Positions 43,611 through 55,645 of a stretch of 64,000 nt of DNA are shown here, piece by piece. The notes beneath the pieces are model-generated. The model did no database searches and was not told where the DNA came from. It saw nothing but the letters and a program-made list of their open reading frames with translations. Location of the stretch: contig CM046833.1 in assembly GCA_025618425.1 (NCBI GenBank), positions 8,298,429 through 8,362,428 on the forward strand, written 5' to 3'. Each line of letters opens with the position of its first letter. Position 1 is the first letter of the stretch. The position numbers were made by a program, and so were the translations under genes. This DNA comes from Heliocidaris tuberculata (lineage: Eukaryota > Echinodermata > Echinoidea > Camarodonta > Echinometridae).

Positions 43611-44545
43611 TCAAAAGCAATTTCAATTACAATTCAAAATATGAATGCACCCAGTGTGAACTATAGCAGTGGTACGGATTCCAAAGTCCAACGAACTATA
43701 TCTCATGAACTTGGATCACGAACTAAGCTAAATCTTTACGCTACTGTGACTCTATTGTTAGTCTGTAACGTAACATGTAGAGAGGTAGTCACATGCGCAG
43801 GTCTGAATCCACATGTGCTCCTAAACACGTGAAAACTGATCAAAAGAAGTTTTTGAGGTGAGATATATACAGCATATCAAAAAAAAGTACACACTTTTGA
43901 AAATATCCTCCAAAATCATAATTTCAAAATAGCGGTATGTTTGTGTGTGTTTTTTTTTGTTATACGATTATGGGTGACTAACAGAGGGTTAGTTCCATCG
44001 GATGACACTATGAATACTGACAATATTTTACGCTTGAGTGGCTGCTCTTGTAAAACTCGCCAAAATTGGTTTGCTCAAAAATGTATCAGTCTTGAAGTTG
44101 ATCAAAGTGCCTATCAGGCAGTGGCAGTAACTTCATGATCTCTGTTAAGTATTACTAACTGATTTGAACAACCATTTAATCCTTATATTAATCATATACC
44201 TATCCACACACCTCCCCCCACACACACACTCAAACGCCCTCCCCGAAACATCCCAGATTATGTCTTTCTGCACACAATTCAACTTTTGACTGGAGCATGT
44301 CGAAAGGATGCAAATTGCAATGCATTACAGGAAGATGGACCTAAAATGTTCCATTTCCAAGAAGGGAGGGAGAAAAAAAAAAATCTGATTTTGAACAGTT
44401 TATGTGGTTCCTTTCTTCGCCCCATCTCTTCCAACCAGTTAAGGATGCGTCACTGTCTGGAGCATGTCCAAAGGATACACTGTACTGCATGATGATATTT
44501 TTTAAATGTATATGTTTTGATTGAAGAAATGTTAAACATTATAAT
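43610..44545. other. No gene seen
   Basis: Two related phrases, CTGGAGCATGTCGAAAGGAT (about 44289) and CTGGAGCATGTCCAAAGGAT (about 44457), lie 168 bp apart. Confidence 0.4.
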
Positions 44546-44549
44546 ATGA

Positions 44550-44766
44550 AGGCAGTTAATGCTTACATCCTTCGACAAGATGTTTTACACACATTTTTCA
44601 CTCCCGATCCAGGTGTATTAAATCCTTAGAAAATAATAATTTCCGGGTCCTCAGCAAGAGAAGTATTGATATTAATGTGGCAGCCCTGCACTTTATAAGA
44701 CCATTGTTATCACTATTATTTTAGTTGATATTATTATAATTACTATCAGGATTATTTGTAGCAGTG

Positions 44767-44826
<60 letters not shown>

Positions 44827-44918
44827 ATAGTAGTAGTAGAAGTAGCAGTAGTGGTAGTAGTAGTAGTACTCTTATTATTATTACCATTGTTATTTTTTTA
44901 TTACCATTGTTGTTATTA

Positions 44919-44964
<46 letters not shown>

Positions 44965-45135
44965 CATCATCATCATCACCATTATCATTATTATTGCTAT
45001 TATCGGCATTATTATTATCATTATGAAATTATCATTGTCACTATGATCATTATTATTATTTATACTATTATAATCATCACATGATCATCATCATCATAAT
45101 CATTAGTGTTATCATAATTATCATATCTATCATTA
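44550..45135 (+). repeat. SINE body fragment followed by (GTA)n and (TTA)n
   Basis: CTTCGACAAGATGTTTTACA, CCAGGTGTATTAAAT and GGTCCTCAGCAAGAGAAGT are SINE body motifs without a tRNA head. After GCACTTTATAAGACCATTGT come degenerate ATT repeats, (GTA)n at 44765-44870 and (TTA/TCA)n to about 45130. Confidence 0.65.
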
Positions 45136-45139
45136 ATCA

Positions 45140-45435
45140 ACTGGTGCCGCATCAATTGTCTGTGGGAAAGGTTTTGCTCACAAGTTGGTTTTTAATTGCT
45201 TTTTCTATGCACACGGTATTCATTGACAATGATTTACGAAGTTCTAGTTCGCGACTTTCATTTCAAATATCTAATCTTTTAAAACATTCCGTGAGACGTA
45301 TTCATTTTTTTTTCTAACCTAGAATCACGGTCAGCATTTCAATAACAGGTTCATCAAGCGCTTGATAAACGGAGGAAAACTACTTTTGTATAGCCGCACC
45401 TGACCCCAATCATCGAGGTTTACCTTCTTCTTCTT

Positions 45436-45471
<36 letters not shown>

Positions 45472-45970
45472 TCTCTCATTTTTATTTGGTGTTTTCTTCC
45501 GTTGTCTCTTTCTTGCTTCACTCTAATGGCTGTGCTTCCTGTGTTTGTTCCATCTTTTTTTTTTGTCAGTGCGTTAAATTCTATGAAAGAACGGTATTTA
45601 AGAAAATATTACCCGAATCCATCACCTGTCACACCGCCAAACCGACTCCACACCGACTACAAACCGACCGATTCTTTTTACATTCGGGATAATACATTTT
45701 TTGTTCGGTATGCTATCGGTCTGTTCAGAGGCTTGTTGGTGTGACTGATGTATATTTATTGATAACAGAACTGGTGCTTAGATAGAGTCTCCTCCTATCA
45801 TGCCTATACAAAGCATCCCAGGCATGAAAGTCAATGTATATTGTATCGCTAGATAAGGTAGAAAATAGATATTTGGATATGTGGCCCAAGAGGGGTGACA
45901 AAATAATGTATCGTGAGAGAACCGCGGGGCGTTTCACCTATCGCTCGCTCTGTATTCATTTTTTTGTAAT
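45140..45970. other. No gene seen
   Basis: Contains (TTC/TC)n at about 45425-45478. Overlapping open frames of 68-80 codons at 45486-45744 look unrelated to known domains and are not called. Confidence 0.4.
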
Positions 45971-45974
45971 TTCT

Positions 45975-46210
45975 AGATCAGCACTGTGGCTTATTGGGGA
46001 AGGTTCTTAATTGACGAGAGGTCAAGGGGTTCGATCCTTGTTCGGTGCATACATCCTTGGACAAGGTGTTTTTGCCTACATTTGTCCCTTTTTCGGCCCA
46101 GGTGTATTTAATGGGTACCTAGCAATGCTGGGTTATGATAACTGCAGGGCCCTCACGTAGAGCAGTATTAATACTGATGTGCCTGCCCTGGGTAAATAAG
46201 ACCATATTGT
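45975..46210 (+). repeat. tRNA-derived SINE
   Basis: A tRNA-like head with GGGGTTCGATCCTTG (B box) near 46027, body CTTGGACAAGGTGTTTTTGC, CCCAGGTGTATTTAATGGG and CAGGGCCCTCACG, and 3' end CTGCCCTGGGTAAATAAGAC. Confidence 0.8.
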
Positions 46211-46254
46211 TAATTATTCGTAGTATTAGTACTGCTCTTCCAGAGAACCTTGAA

Positions 46255-46410
46255 ATTATTATAACATTTTATACACCTGGGTTGGGAGTGACAAACGTGG
46301 GTAAAACGCCTGGTCAAGGGAAGTAAGCAGCGAGCAGGGATCGAACTCGGGACCTCAAATTCGAGAGTCGATAACCTTCACCAATATGCCACAGTGCTCC
46401 CACAAGAAGA
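46255..46410 (-). repeat. tRNA-derived SINE, 3'-truncated
   Basis: Reverse-strand SINE body and head: ACACCTGGGTTGGGAGTG, AGGGATCGAACTCGGGACC (B box complement) and CCACAGTGCTCC (head end). Confidence 0.75.
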
Positions 46411-46521
46411 AGAAAAAGAAGGGGAAGGCGTAGGAGGAGGAGGAGAAAGAAGAAGAAGAAGAAGAAGAAGAAGAAGAAGAAGATGATGATGATGATGAAG
46501 ATCGAAGAAGAAGAAGAAGAA

Positions 46522-46572
<51 letters not shown>

Positions 46573-46745
46573 GAAGATGATATGATGATGATGATGAAGA
46601 AGAAGAAGAAGAAGAGGAAGAGGAAGAAGAAGATGAAGATGAAGACTAAAAAGAATAATAAGAAAAACATGAAGAAGAAGAAAAAGAAGAGGAAGAAGAA
46701 GAAGATGAAGATGATGATGATGATGAAGAAGAAGAAGAAGAAGAA

Positions 46746-46777
<32 letters not shown>

Positions 46778-46788
46778 AGAAGAAGAGT
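46405..46788. repeat. (GAA/GAT)n purine tract
   Basis: About 380 bp of AAG and ATG trinucleotides between two SINEs that are both in reverse orientation. It is open on both strands (Lys/Glu/Asp or Phe/Ser), which is a repeat effect. Confidence 0.9.
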
Positions 46789-46995
46789 GTCTTATTTACC
46801 CAGCCTCTGGGTAGCCTGATCAGTATACTGCTCTTCCTGAGAGCTCTGCAAATGTTATTACCCAAGCATTTAATACACCTGGGTCGGGAGGGACAAATGT
46901 GTGTAAAAAGCCTTGTCCTAGCACCGAACAAGGATCGAACCATGGACCTCTCGTATCAGAGTCAGGAGCCTTGACCAATATATCATGCTCCACAA
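46789..46995 (-). repeat. tRNA-derived SINE
   Basis: Reverse orientation: GTCTTATTTACCCAG (3' end), ACACCTGGGTCGGGAGGGAC, AAGGATCGAACCATGG (B box complement) and head end TATATCATGCTCC at about 46990. Confidence 0.8.
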
Positions 46996-47605
46996 GAAGA
47001 ACTAGAACAATAACCATAACAAGCAAAGGAAGAAGAACAACAACAACAACAAAAAGATAAGAAAAAGGGAGAAAAAGAAGAAGCAGGAGGCGGAGGAGAA
47101 CAGAAAAAACAAGAACAAGGAGAACAAGAAGAAGAACTAAGAAGAAGAAGGAAAAAAATCATCACCAGGTATTTCCTGGGAAAAAACAGTCATTGATTTG
47201 ATTACGCTCTCCCATTCTATGGACATGAATAAACTTGTGGGCTTATAGGTTATAAATACCTTGTTATGTAGATGTATTTCAGTGTTTTCACATTCATTGG
47301 TGTTTCTTCCACCGTGCACGGTTTTCACGGGACTGACTAGTTACAACCAAGTCACACCAGCGGGTCCGATGCCAGACCAACAACAGACGGAACAAAAAAC
47401 AATTCACTTACCCAGAATGGCCAAGAAAGAGGTCGGTTTGGAGTCAATTTTGCGATGTGACTGAGGTATCAATGTATCACCAACAAAAGCCCGTTTGAAT
47501 TCATTTCTTTTTTCTCTCTCTCTCTCTCATTTCATATCGGCTTTATTTGGACATGTTGGAAGAGCTTTCAGCTTGTCAACAGAATCTATTGTCGAAAGGG
47601 TAGGC
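46996..47605. other. AAG-rich tract, no gene seen
   Basis: 46996-47160 is AAC/AAG-rich. The rest is unique-looking, with a (TC)n run at 47512-47528. Confidence 0.4.
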
Positions 47606-47610
47606 TATTT

Positions 47611-48050
47611 CCATGGGGGGGGGGGGGTACTCGACCCCAAAAGTGGTAGGTATGTGCCTCAGGCAAGACAAAAAAAGGGGGGCTTCGGAACGAGTGTATC
47701 GTGAACAGGATGGTCTTCCGAACTACTAACATTTTGGAAAAAGGGGGTCTTTGGAACTGGATTACAATATAAATATGATGCCACAGAACTGGTTGTTATT
47801 GAAATAAAAGGATCATCGGAACTCGTTTTCAACTTTCACCAAAAGTGTCTTCGAAACGGGCCGGGGCGGGCCAGAACGACCGGAACGACGGAATGAAAAA
47901 AACGGTGCTTTTCTGTCTTCTTTTTCTCATTAAGAAAAAAAATGTTATGCTTTGGAACGGAAATTTGAGTGTAAAAATGGGGGTCTTCTCTGCGGCACAT
48001 ACCCACCGCACACTATATAGTGAGTGCCCCCCCCCCCCCCGGGGGGAGGG
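47611..48050. repeat. G-run/C-run bounded interspersed element
   Basis: Starts TCCATGGGGGGGGGGGGG and ends CCCCCCCCCCGGGGGGAG. The interior has recurring CTTCGGAAC/TTGGAACT phrases and GGGTCTTCTCTGCGGCACAT. The ends are inverted in character but dominated by homopolymers. Confidence 0.4.
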
Positions 48051-49895
48051 GCTATTTATACATTTCGGGTGCAATTGTAATGTAAGTCTGTTGCTAAATA
48101 CCCGGCCACACGTACCCGATAACGAAAACTACACAAGTATCATTGTAATACTAGCTGTACCTTTATTTAAGGGTACTACATGCATTTCATATTGACTGCT
48201 TGTAATAAATATCCATCCTAGTTGTTCGGATGATTTAAATAACTTATGGAATGATGTGATATATTTTCTTTTAAAGATGTCAATAGGATTAATTTTCGTG
48301 TGTGTGTTTTTTTTTCTCAGATGCACAATGTAAACAAAAACCTTATATATTTTCCTTTGAGAATGCTATATTGGGGTAAATACGTTATTTTCTAGCAGGG
48401 GTTCCTAAGAAGAAAAAAATGAAAAATGGAAGGCCTCTCCAATTCTCTTTCACGATGCAGTAAAGGATAATATTCTATTTTTCATCTTCTTCTTCTTCTT
48501 CTTCTTATTATTATTATTTTTTTTTTTTTTCTTCTCCCCCCTCCCTTTTTTTTTATGGGGGGGAGGTTGCGTATTGTGTTTTCCAAGCAGTTTAGAATAA
48601 TTTCATGCACAATAATTAGACCAGTTTCATACTTAAGGCTAAATAGTTAAATAGGCCTCATAAGCATATTTATAATATGATATAGATTATTGGTTGGGGC
48701 GAATGAAGGATTATATGATTATATCAAGTTATTTACCCCCCCCCCCCCCCACCTGAGAACATTAATCATGAGAAATTTATTAAAAATTAAAACAAAATCT
48801 AGCGATCGATTACCATAATTCTGTGATCTTATTCGCTCCATCATGATCTACTACGTCACAAAACAAACCAAAACATGAATATTCAGAGTACAATGTATTT
48901 GCATATTCATAACAGTAACATTCTCAATATCGAGGGAAGGTGGGACCATGCCTTGACGGTCGCGGCACGCCGGCACGTACTAGTTTCTAGGTCATTTCAG
49001 AGTGCGTCCAGGCCATGCAGTGATTTTTCTTCATTTGAATAGCAAACTTCGTGTTTTCTAATTGAATTAGGAATAATGCTTAGTATGACAGCAAAAATGT
49101 AAATTTTGGAAAGTAAAGCTTATTGTTCAGTCTGCATCATTCAGTTTTTGTCTTTCAATCGTTAAAGTCCTGCCTAAAAACCAAAGTCCGGATAGGGAAA
49201 CATAGGCCTTTCAGCGTAGTACTCGGCGTGTCATAAATCTATAATATTAACCCGTACACTACTGAATTCTCTTATTTCCATAGGCTTAATCCAGGAACCA
49301 TCCCGCTCCAGTACGCAATGATCAAGAACAACGGATCTGGAGGCAAAATACATTGTCCGAAGTGTTACTCTTCGGGAGATAAATCGATAAGGTTCTCAAT
49401 TTCCCCAAATAAAGTGAGGCTACCAGTAATCGCACCAAGAAAAAAAATGGTATGGATGCACTCTTGGTCACGTGTATTCGCGTTAAAGTCTATTCATCCG
49501 TCGCATTTGCCCTTCAATAATTGTTCCTTTTGAAACCATTGCTCACTACCTTGAAAAACAAAGGACAAAGGACTAACGTTCGTGTACGATACTGGTGGGG
49601 CCCCCAAATCAGGGGACTTTTTTCAGATTCTTTTGTATTTCAGTTATTCGTGGAAGAATACACAAAATTTAATAGCTGCATTTCTTTCATCTGTATATAA
49701 GGAATAATAAGCAAACTAGATGTGTGGAATTTGTCTGATCTCACCAGTGCATAAACTCCGCTTTCCTTACTTTTATGTCATGACTACCATTTTTAGAATG
49801 GATTTCACAGGAATTGCTGTTAAAAGAAAGAAAAAAAAGAATACATTTATGAAATGTAATTGTTCGAGGGCTACTACTGCTTAATACCATGGCCA
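48050..49895. other. No gene seen
   Basis: AT-rich with (CTT)n/(ATT)n at 48483-48530, C runs at 48738-48752 and a TTAACCCGT relative at 49248. A 71-codon frame at 49318-49533 is not convincing. Confidence 0.4.
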
Positions 49896-49897
49896 TG

Positions 49898-50335
49898 GAG
49901 TCTCGTGGTTATGTGGGTTATACATGGGATCTCAAGTCTCCAGATTGTGGATTACAATCTGAGGGGTTCGAGTCCCTGCTACTTCACTGACGCCCTTCGG
50001 CAAGGGGGGCACGACATTTACTCCTGTGACATTTGCTCCGCCGTACCTATCTCGAAAGGTCAAATGTTAAGGTCAGGGTCATGATTTGTTTTGTTTTTGT
50101 TTTTTTTTGTTTTGTTCAGGACAATGTGAAGATTAGGTTTAGGGCTAGGATTAGGGTTAGGGTTAGGTTTAGGATTAGGATTTACATGGCAAAGTTAGAC
50201 CGGAGCAATTGTCGCAGGAGCAAATGTCATGGAACCTTCGGCAAGACATTAATCTACATTTTGCCACACTCACCCAGGTGTAAAACGTGGGTACTTGGAA
50301 GGATCATTCCTTGAAATGCACTGTGCAGATAACAT
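49898..50335 (+). repeat. tRNA-derived SINE split by an insertion
   Basis: The head includes GGGGTTCGAGTCCCTGC (about 49960) and ACGCCCTTCGGCAAG. The body resumes after the insertion with CCTTCGGCAAGACATTAATC, CACCCAGGTGTAAAACG and GAAATGCACTGTGCAG. CCTTCGGCAAG (11 bp) is present on both sides of the insertion. Confidence 0.7.
50003..50234. mobile_element. Short TIR element carrying TTAGGG-like repeats
   Basis: CGACATTTACTCCTGTGACA plus TTTGCTCCG at the left is mirrored by CGGAGCAATTGTCGCAGGAGC plus AAATGTCATGG at the right. The interior includes GGGTTAGGGTTAGG-like DNA at about 50130-50180. It sits inside the SINE above with a likely 11-bp target duplication. Confidence 0.65.
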
Positions 50336-51410
50336 AAGCTAGCCAGTGAATGAGGGCTCCGGTATTTGCTTCCTCTGCAATTGTTCCTGGCATTATTGAT
50401 TTTCGTCAAAGATATAGGTTTAGGGTGAGGGGTGCAATTAGGTTTAAAGTAAGGTTTGGGGGTAAGGGTTGGGGTTTGGTTCAGAGTTAAGGTTATGTGT
50501 TGTATATCTAGCCAGTGACGGTCGCCCCATACATGGTCGTAAACTTTAACGCGTCAAACTTAAGTGTGTGTGTGTGGGGGGGGGGGGGGTGCCCGTTCTC
50601 TCGTCCAAGACCAGGCAGAATTTTCATGTCTTTCGTGTCTTTTGAATTTAAAAATAAAAGCAGGGGAGAAAAAGAGAAAGGGAGGTAAGTGTAACGGGAA
50701 AGGAAGACGATACGACACGCCCACCCCGCCCCCACTGCATGGGCTTGTTCTCTCCCATTCACCCTGCGAAATAGACTGGTGCTCCCCCCTCCCCCCCCCC
50801 CCCCCTCATTCCGATACCAGTGCCCATGGATGGCTGTACCCAGGCTACGCCACTGGATGCCAGCTGCAAAGGGCCGATGAAATTACAACTCTTGTTTGAC
50901 TCCACTTTAATCTTTGAAGAGGGCAGCATAACCCTACGGCGCTGAGGCAAAATGTAATATACTATAGATGCTAATGACAATTAGTAAATGGTCATTCATT
51001 GACACACAAGCAGTTTATTCCATGGCAGATCAGGGGGGGGGATCCAGGCTTCTGTAACAACGGGGTCACAGCCCCGAAAGGTTTCTGACAAGCTTTGAAA
51101 AAGAAAAAAAGTTTGAGATAAGTTTAAAGAATAAATGAAAAAAATATACAGATCCCTAACTGATACACGCGGAAGTATTATCTGCGATATTACAAGAAAA
51201 CGAAAGCTATTCTTGGAGCACTTTCATTACTTTCGGAGAGAAATTATTCTGTAATGTTCAGAGTGGAACCTTTCCTTGTTTAGAACGTCTTTCGACATTT
51301 GGGGCCATTTATAAGTGTACGACATGTGCTAAATAAGAACAGGCCTAGTGGTGTCAACCTATCATATCATCATTGATGTCATTGAACATTATTGTATGTA
51401 TTCATTATTT
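50336..51410. other. GGTTTAGGG-like and homopolymer tracts, no gene seen
   Basis: 50400-50500 is a degenerate GGTTTAGGGTGAGG-type tract. G and C runs at 50577-50590 and 50785-50806 and the phrase GGCTACGCCACTGGATGCC suggest degraded hAT-like pieces. 51030-51100 is another GATCCAGG/TTCTGACAAGC fragment. Confidence 0.4.
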
Positions 51411-51415
51411 GTTAT

Positions 51416-51879
51416 TTAAAGGCCAAGTCCACACTAATATCAAGTTGATTTGAATAAATATAGTAAAATTAAACAAGCATAAAATTAAAATTAAGAAGGT
51501 TACGGTATTTTGAAGTTTTGCATTATTTCTTGAAACAGTGATATGCATAACATGGGCGTTATGCAAATGAGTGAACCGACGATGTCACACACTTATTTTG
51601 ATAAAAGGGAGAGATTCTTTATTATCACATCCATAAAAATTGAAATATTTGGAATTTCACATAATAAAGTACATAAGGAAAAATAAGTGTGTGACATCAT
51701 CGGTTCACTCACTTGCATACCGCCTATGTATCACTGTTTCATGAAATAATGCAAAACTTCAAAATGCCGTAACTTTCTTATTTTACTTCCGATTTCAATA
51801 AAATTTTCACTGTTATGCTTGTTTAATTTTACTATATTTATTCAAATCAACTTGCTATTAGTGTGGACTTGCCCTTTAA
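51416..51879. mobile_element. 464-bp long-hairpin MITE
   Basis: TTAAAGGCCAAGTCCACAC and GTGTGGACTTGCCCTTTAA are the ends, and the arms pair for about 200 bp (for example GCAAATGAGTGAACCGACGA with TCATCGGTTCACTCACTTGC). A second family member lies at 59714-60319. Confidence 0.85.
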
Positions 51880-52680
51880 CCAATCATAATCACCATCAGT
51901 GACTGTACAGCCGTAAACAATCACCAATTCATGAATAGTAAATATAAGCAGGTACAAGCTTTAATATTTCCATAATGATAAGATATTAATAGTGACCGAA
52001 GAAGCCACAAAACAGGTCAAATATGGTCCCGTTTTATGTGATTGTTACCAATATTGTCTTTACCACTAGATACATAGATTTACATACGCACTAAACTAGA
52101 TACAATAACGCCCTCTACAGTTGATTCAGCCCGACGCGACCACAGAACTCCATGAGGAGTTCTGTGGACGCGACACGTCCCCATGTTTGGGCTCGCAGAA
52201 AAACACCGCCGCAGTACTGTTTTAACACAATTTTATTTCAAATTTCATTTTAAGAATCAAATAACTCAGCACTTTTGAAGTCTTTTCCACGAATTAACTG
52301 CAAAATCAGGCAAAACAAGTTTACCCTTACAATTTCTAGAGGCGATTTAATGTGACAATTAGTATAATGTCTTTTTAAAATAAAAATCAGATCAGATACT
52401 AAGGAATACAAATACAAAGAGCTTTCTTACTTCTGTTCTGTGAGGTTTTGTTCAGTGATCTCGTGTCTGAGCTGTAAGACTACCATAGGCCCTGTACTGT
52501 AGCTGCTGACACAACTATGTAGAAACCTGAGTTAGGCTTCTTTAGACCATGCTTTGGACACAACATCAGTGATTTTCTAATAAAGTGTCAAACTAGGGTC
52601 TGTGCTTGCAGACTAAGTTTTGACTGTGTAGAGTGCATAAAAATCTCTTTCAATGGGCTAAAATATTTCTTTGTGGTCCT
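51880..52680. other. No gene seen
   Basis: Includes a small perfect hairpin, CCACAGAACTCC-ATG-AGGAGTTCTGTGG, at about 52140-52169. Confidence 0.4.
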
Positions 52681-53004
52681 GGGGGGTGTTCCATAAAGCT
52701 GTTCGAAAAGTTACGCATGATTTTACGAACGACTTGAATATGAAATGCCAGATAGGATGCCCAAAGATTTTCCTGATGTTTTAACAAAGTTTGACTGTAT
52801 TTCCAATAACCTCAAATAAATTATGGCAAAAAAATGTACTTTGCATTAAAAATATTTGTTATAATAATAATGTTAATCTACATCGGCACAGTTCAACTTT
52901 AGTTGATGTAGTTAAAAGTGATTGAGCATCCCATTTGGCTTGTCATGTTGAAGTCCTTCGTAAAGTCATGCGTAACTATACGAACAGCTTTATGAAACAC
53001 CCCC
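52681..53004. mobile_element. 324-bp TIR element
   Basis: GGGGGGTGTTCCATAAAGCT with GTTCGAAAAGTTACGCATGA is mirrored by TCATGCGTAACTATACGAAC with AGCTTTATGAAACACCCCC. The core is AT-rich with no coding capacity. Confidence 0.75.
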
Positions 53005-53419
53005 TGGTTCGAATTCTGCTGTGAGCATGGTGAGGGAAGATGAAGCTGATGACTGAGCAATGCACTGGATTGCTGGATTCTCTTAAAAACTCGCCCAGCT
53101 GTGAACGGGCCTTTACGGGTCTATTTGCTTCAGTGGACTTTGCAAATGGCAATTACAAGTACAGAGGCCCGTGTTATTCGAACTATTCTTTGAAAAGTGG
53201 ACAAGCCTGTTTAGAAAGGGAAAAAAAAATCAACCTCTTCAATTTTTATTTTTTCTTTAGCTGCACATATAAATGAGGTCAGAAATTTATTGTCACCATC
53301 TCCCACATTAATATTCCTTCTCATTTTCATTTGTACTTAATGGAGTTCGACATCTAGTCCAATAATTAAAACCGGATTTTAACTCTTACTAAACAGACCT
53401 AAAAGTTGTCCTCCCCCCC

Positions 53420-53685
<266 letters not shown>

Positions 53686-54024
53686 CTGTTTCTTATATAG
53701 CGCCTTACCCGTTACAATGTAACCGACCAAAGCGCTTACAGCATTATTACCCGGGTCACTGAGTTCAGTTGCGATTTTGCACATTACAGTGCACATTCTC
53801 CACTCCTCTGGGGAGCATTCCAGCCAGTCGCCTGTTTCCAATCGCGCACATGCTAATCCAACCACAATGACGTTCACATTCTACCGGGTACCCATTAAAC
53901 ACTTGGGTGGAGAGGAGCGATGTTGATAAAATGCCTTGCTCAAGGGCATTAGTGCCGTGCTGGGGATCGAACCCACGACCTTTGCATTCCCAGTCACGTG
54001 ATTAAACCACTCGACTACGACACC
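53686..54024 (-). repeat. tRNA-derived SINE with well-kept tRNA head
   Basis: On the minus strand from 54024 the head reads GGTGTCGTAGTCGAGTGG (A box) and GGTTCGATCCCCAGC (B box). Its ends can pair like an acceptor stem (GTGTCG with CGGCAC). The body follows (GCACTAATGCCCTTGAGC, CCAAGTGTTTAATGG) and the 3' end TAAGCGCTTTGGTC...GCGCTATATAAG leads into (ATT)n. A free tRNA gene is unlikely because the body follows directly. Confidence 0.75.
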
Positions 54025-54367
54025 TATTAATTCTACTCTACAGTGATTTTCAGGTAAAATAAATAATTAATAAACACATTGTACTCATTCGTCTGGGTGC
54101 CTGTCCCTAAATATTCCCTAAAAGTTACTGAGACCATGTAAGTCAGGTTGTCAGTCTGACTGTTACCCTATAGAAAGACTATTCTGTTTTAATTAATGTT
54201 AATTAATTATGAACATATGGTAACATTTTATGTCTTTTATCTATTCTGGGTTTGTTTTTTTTTTTTTTTTTTTTTGTGGTTGTTTTGTTTTTTTTTGGTC
54301 AATATGGACCTTCAGTGGTCTTTCATTATGTCAAAGGAAGATGCCTAGCATGTATTTGTATCATAAC
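54025..54367. other. No gene seen
   Basis: AT-rich, with a T run at about 54256-54275. Confidence 0.4.
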
Positions 54368-54520
54368 TGGGGCCCGTTGCACAAAACTTGCGTTCGAACG
54401 CAACTCAGGAAAATCAAACGCAACTTTATTTTCAGTCAATAGATCAGAAGTGCGCATTAAGGATTTGCGTTTGATTTTTAAGAGTTGCGATCAAACGCAA
54501 GTTTTGTGCAACGGGCCCCA
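54368..54520. mobile_element. 153-bp palindromic MITE
   Basis: TGGGGCCCGTTGCACAAAAC with TTGCGTTCGAACGCAACTC is mirrored by GAGTTGCGATCAAACGCAAG with TTTTGTGCAACGGGCCCCA. Only a short loop (around 54440) is unpaired. Confidence 0.8.
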
Positions 54521-55645
54521 GGTCAATTAAAGCCAATAATTAGTTACTTAATAAAACGATTTTACTCATTATACATATCAGAATTTTTCTATTTCTTATG
54601 TTAACTATTTATTTATTCCATTTGGTTTGTGTTGTTTTGTAACTTGTTATAATAGACGACAAAGTCGGGTCGGGTCACCACATATACCCCATGTAACAAT
54701 CTTTGTGAGTAGGAAGTCATATGACTTGCATTTCAAAACACAAGAAAGTGCCAAAATTTCCGTCGTGATGGGAGTCAAACGCCCCCTCAAAATTAGGGTC
54801 TATTTTTTCTCATGGATCCAATTTTGTCAGAAGAAAGAGGTGTTGCTGTGCATTACAAACATAAAGAAACCGGAAACAATTTCCATTGGGAAGGGAGTGT
54901 CAGATCCCTTGGAAAAAATTCAAAGTGCCGTAGGGCAAGGCTATGCCCGCAAAATGCTCTGGATGTAAATAAAAAGCATTTGTTGTATTCCATCTTTAAT
55001 AAAATCAAAAGTATTTTATTCAGTTCAGTTCAAATTTACATAAGGAAATTTTGAGTACTGTATTTTCAGAGGAGCAATTCGAAGTCAAATTATATATTTG
55101 AAAACCACAAAGTATACTCTCGCTCATATGTTCTACATAATCAGCCTTTCTCCAGTTTCTTCAAGACAGCTAAATTTCAGAGAATAAATCACATGACCAG
55201 AACTCAAATTTATATTTAACGAATCTTTTACACGACGTCTACTTTTAATGTACGATGTGCGTGGATCCCCTGTGTACATTCCTTTCGCTCTGATTTATAC
55301 TAATCTTCCTCTCGTATACAAAGACTGTATGCATCGGTTCAACGATCTTCAGTAAACCTTTGTTGAATATCTGTATCAAGATTGCACGGTGGTCTAGTAA
55401 TTGTGATAGCGTATCTGTGTGGGCTTTTTCGCATTATTATAAAAAGCTGGATTTTTTCAATGCTTTCCTACTGTTAAAAGGGGTATTCGGTATTACGGTT
55501 ACCGCTCCTACAAGAATGCATTGGCGACTTGCAACTGGTACAGGGGAACATTATAAACTATTTAGTTTGCGATACTGCTGACGTTTCACTATATTTAGAG
55601 AGAGTTGCGAGGTCTTCGTGAGATTTTACGAAGTTAACAGCACTA
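54521..55645. other. Upstream of the ABC transporter; no other gene seen
   Basis: Likely includes promoter and 5' UTR of the gene at 55646, but I cannot fix a core element. A 113-codon open frame at 54627-54968 shows no domain. Confidence 0.4.

Noticed and set aside
46314..46974. Lys/Glu/Asp-rich frame on the plus strand and Phe/Ser-rich frame on the minus strand
   Set aside because: Both come from the GAA/GAT tract plus SINE ends.
50095..50190. Possible interstitial telomere
   Set aside because: TTAGGG words are few and degenerate and lie inside a short TIR element, so a chromosome-end relic is not needed.
53951..54024. Free-standing tRNA gene on the minus strand
   Set aside because: A and B boxes and an acceptor-like pairing exist, but a SINE body and AAT tail follow directly, as in the related copies.
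54627..54968. 113-codon open frame upstream of the ABC gene
   Set aside because: No recognisable domain, no similarity I can name, and ordinary AT-rich composition.
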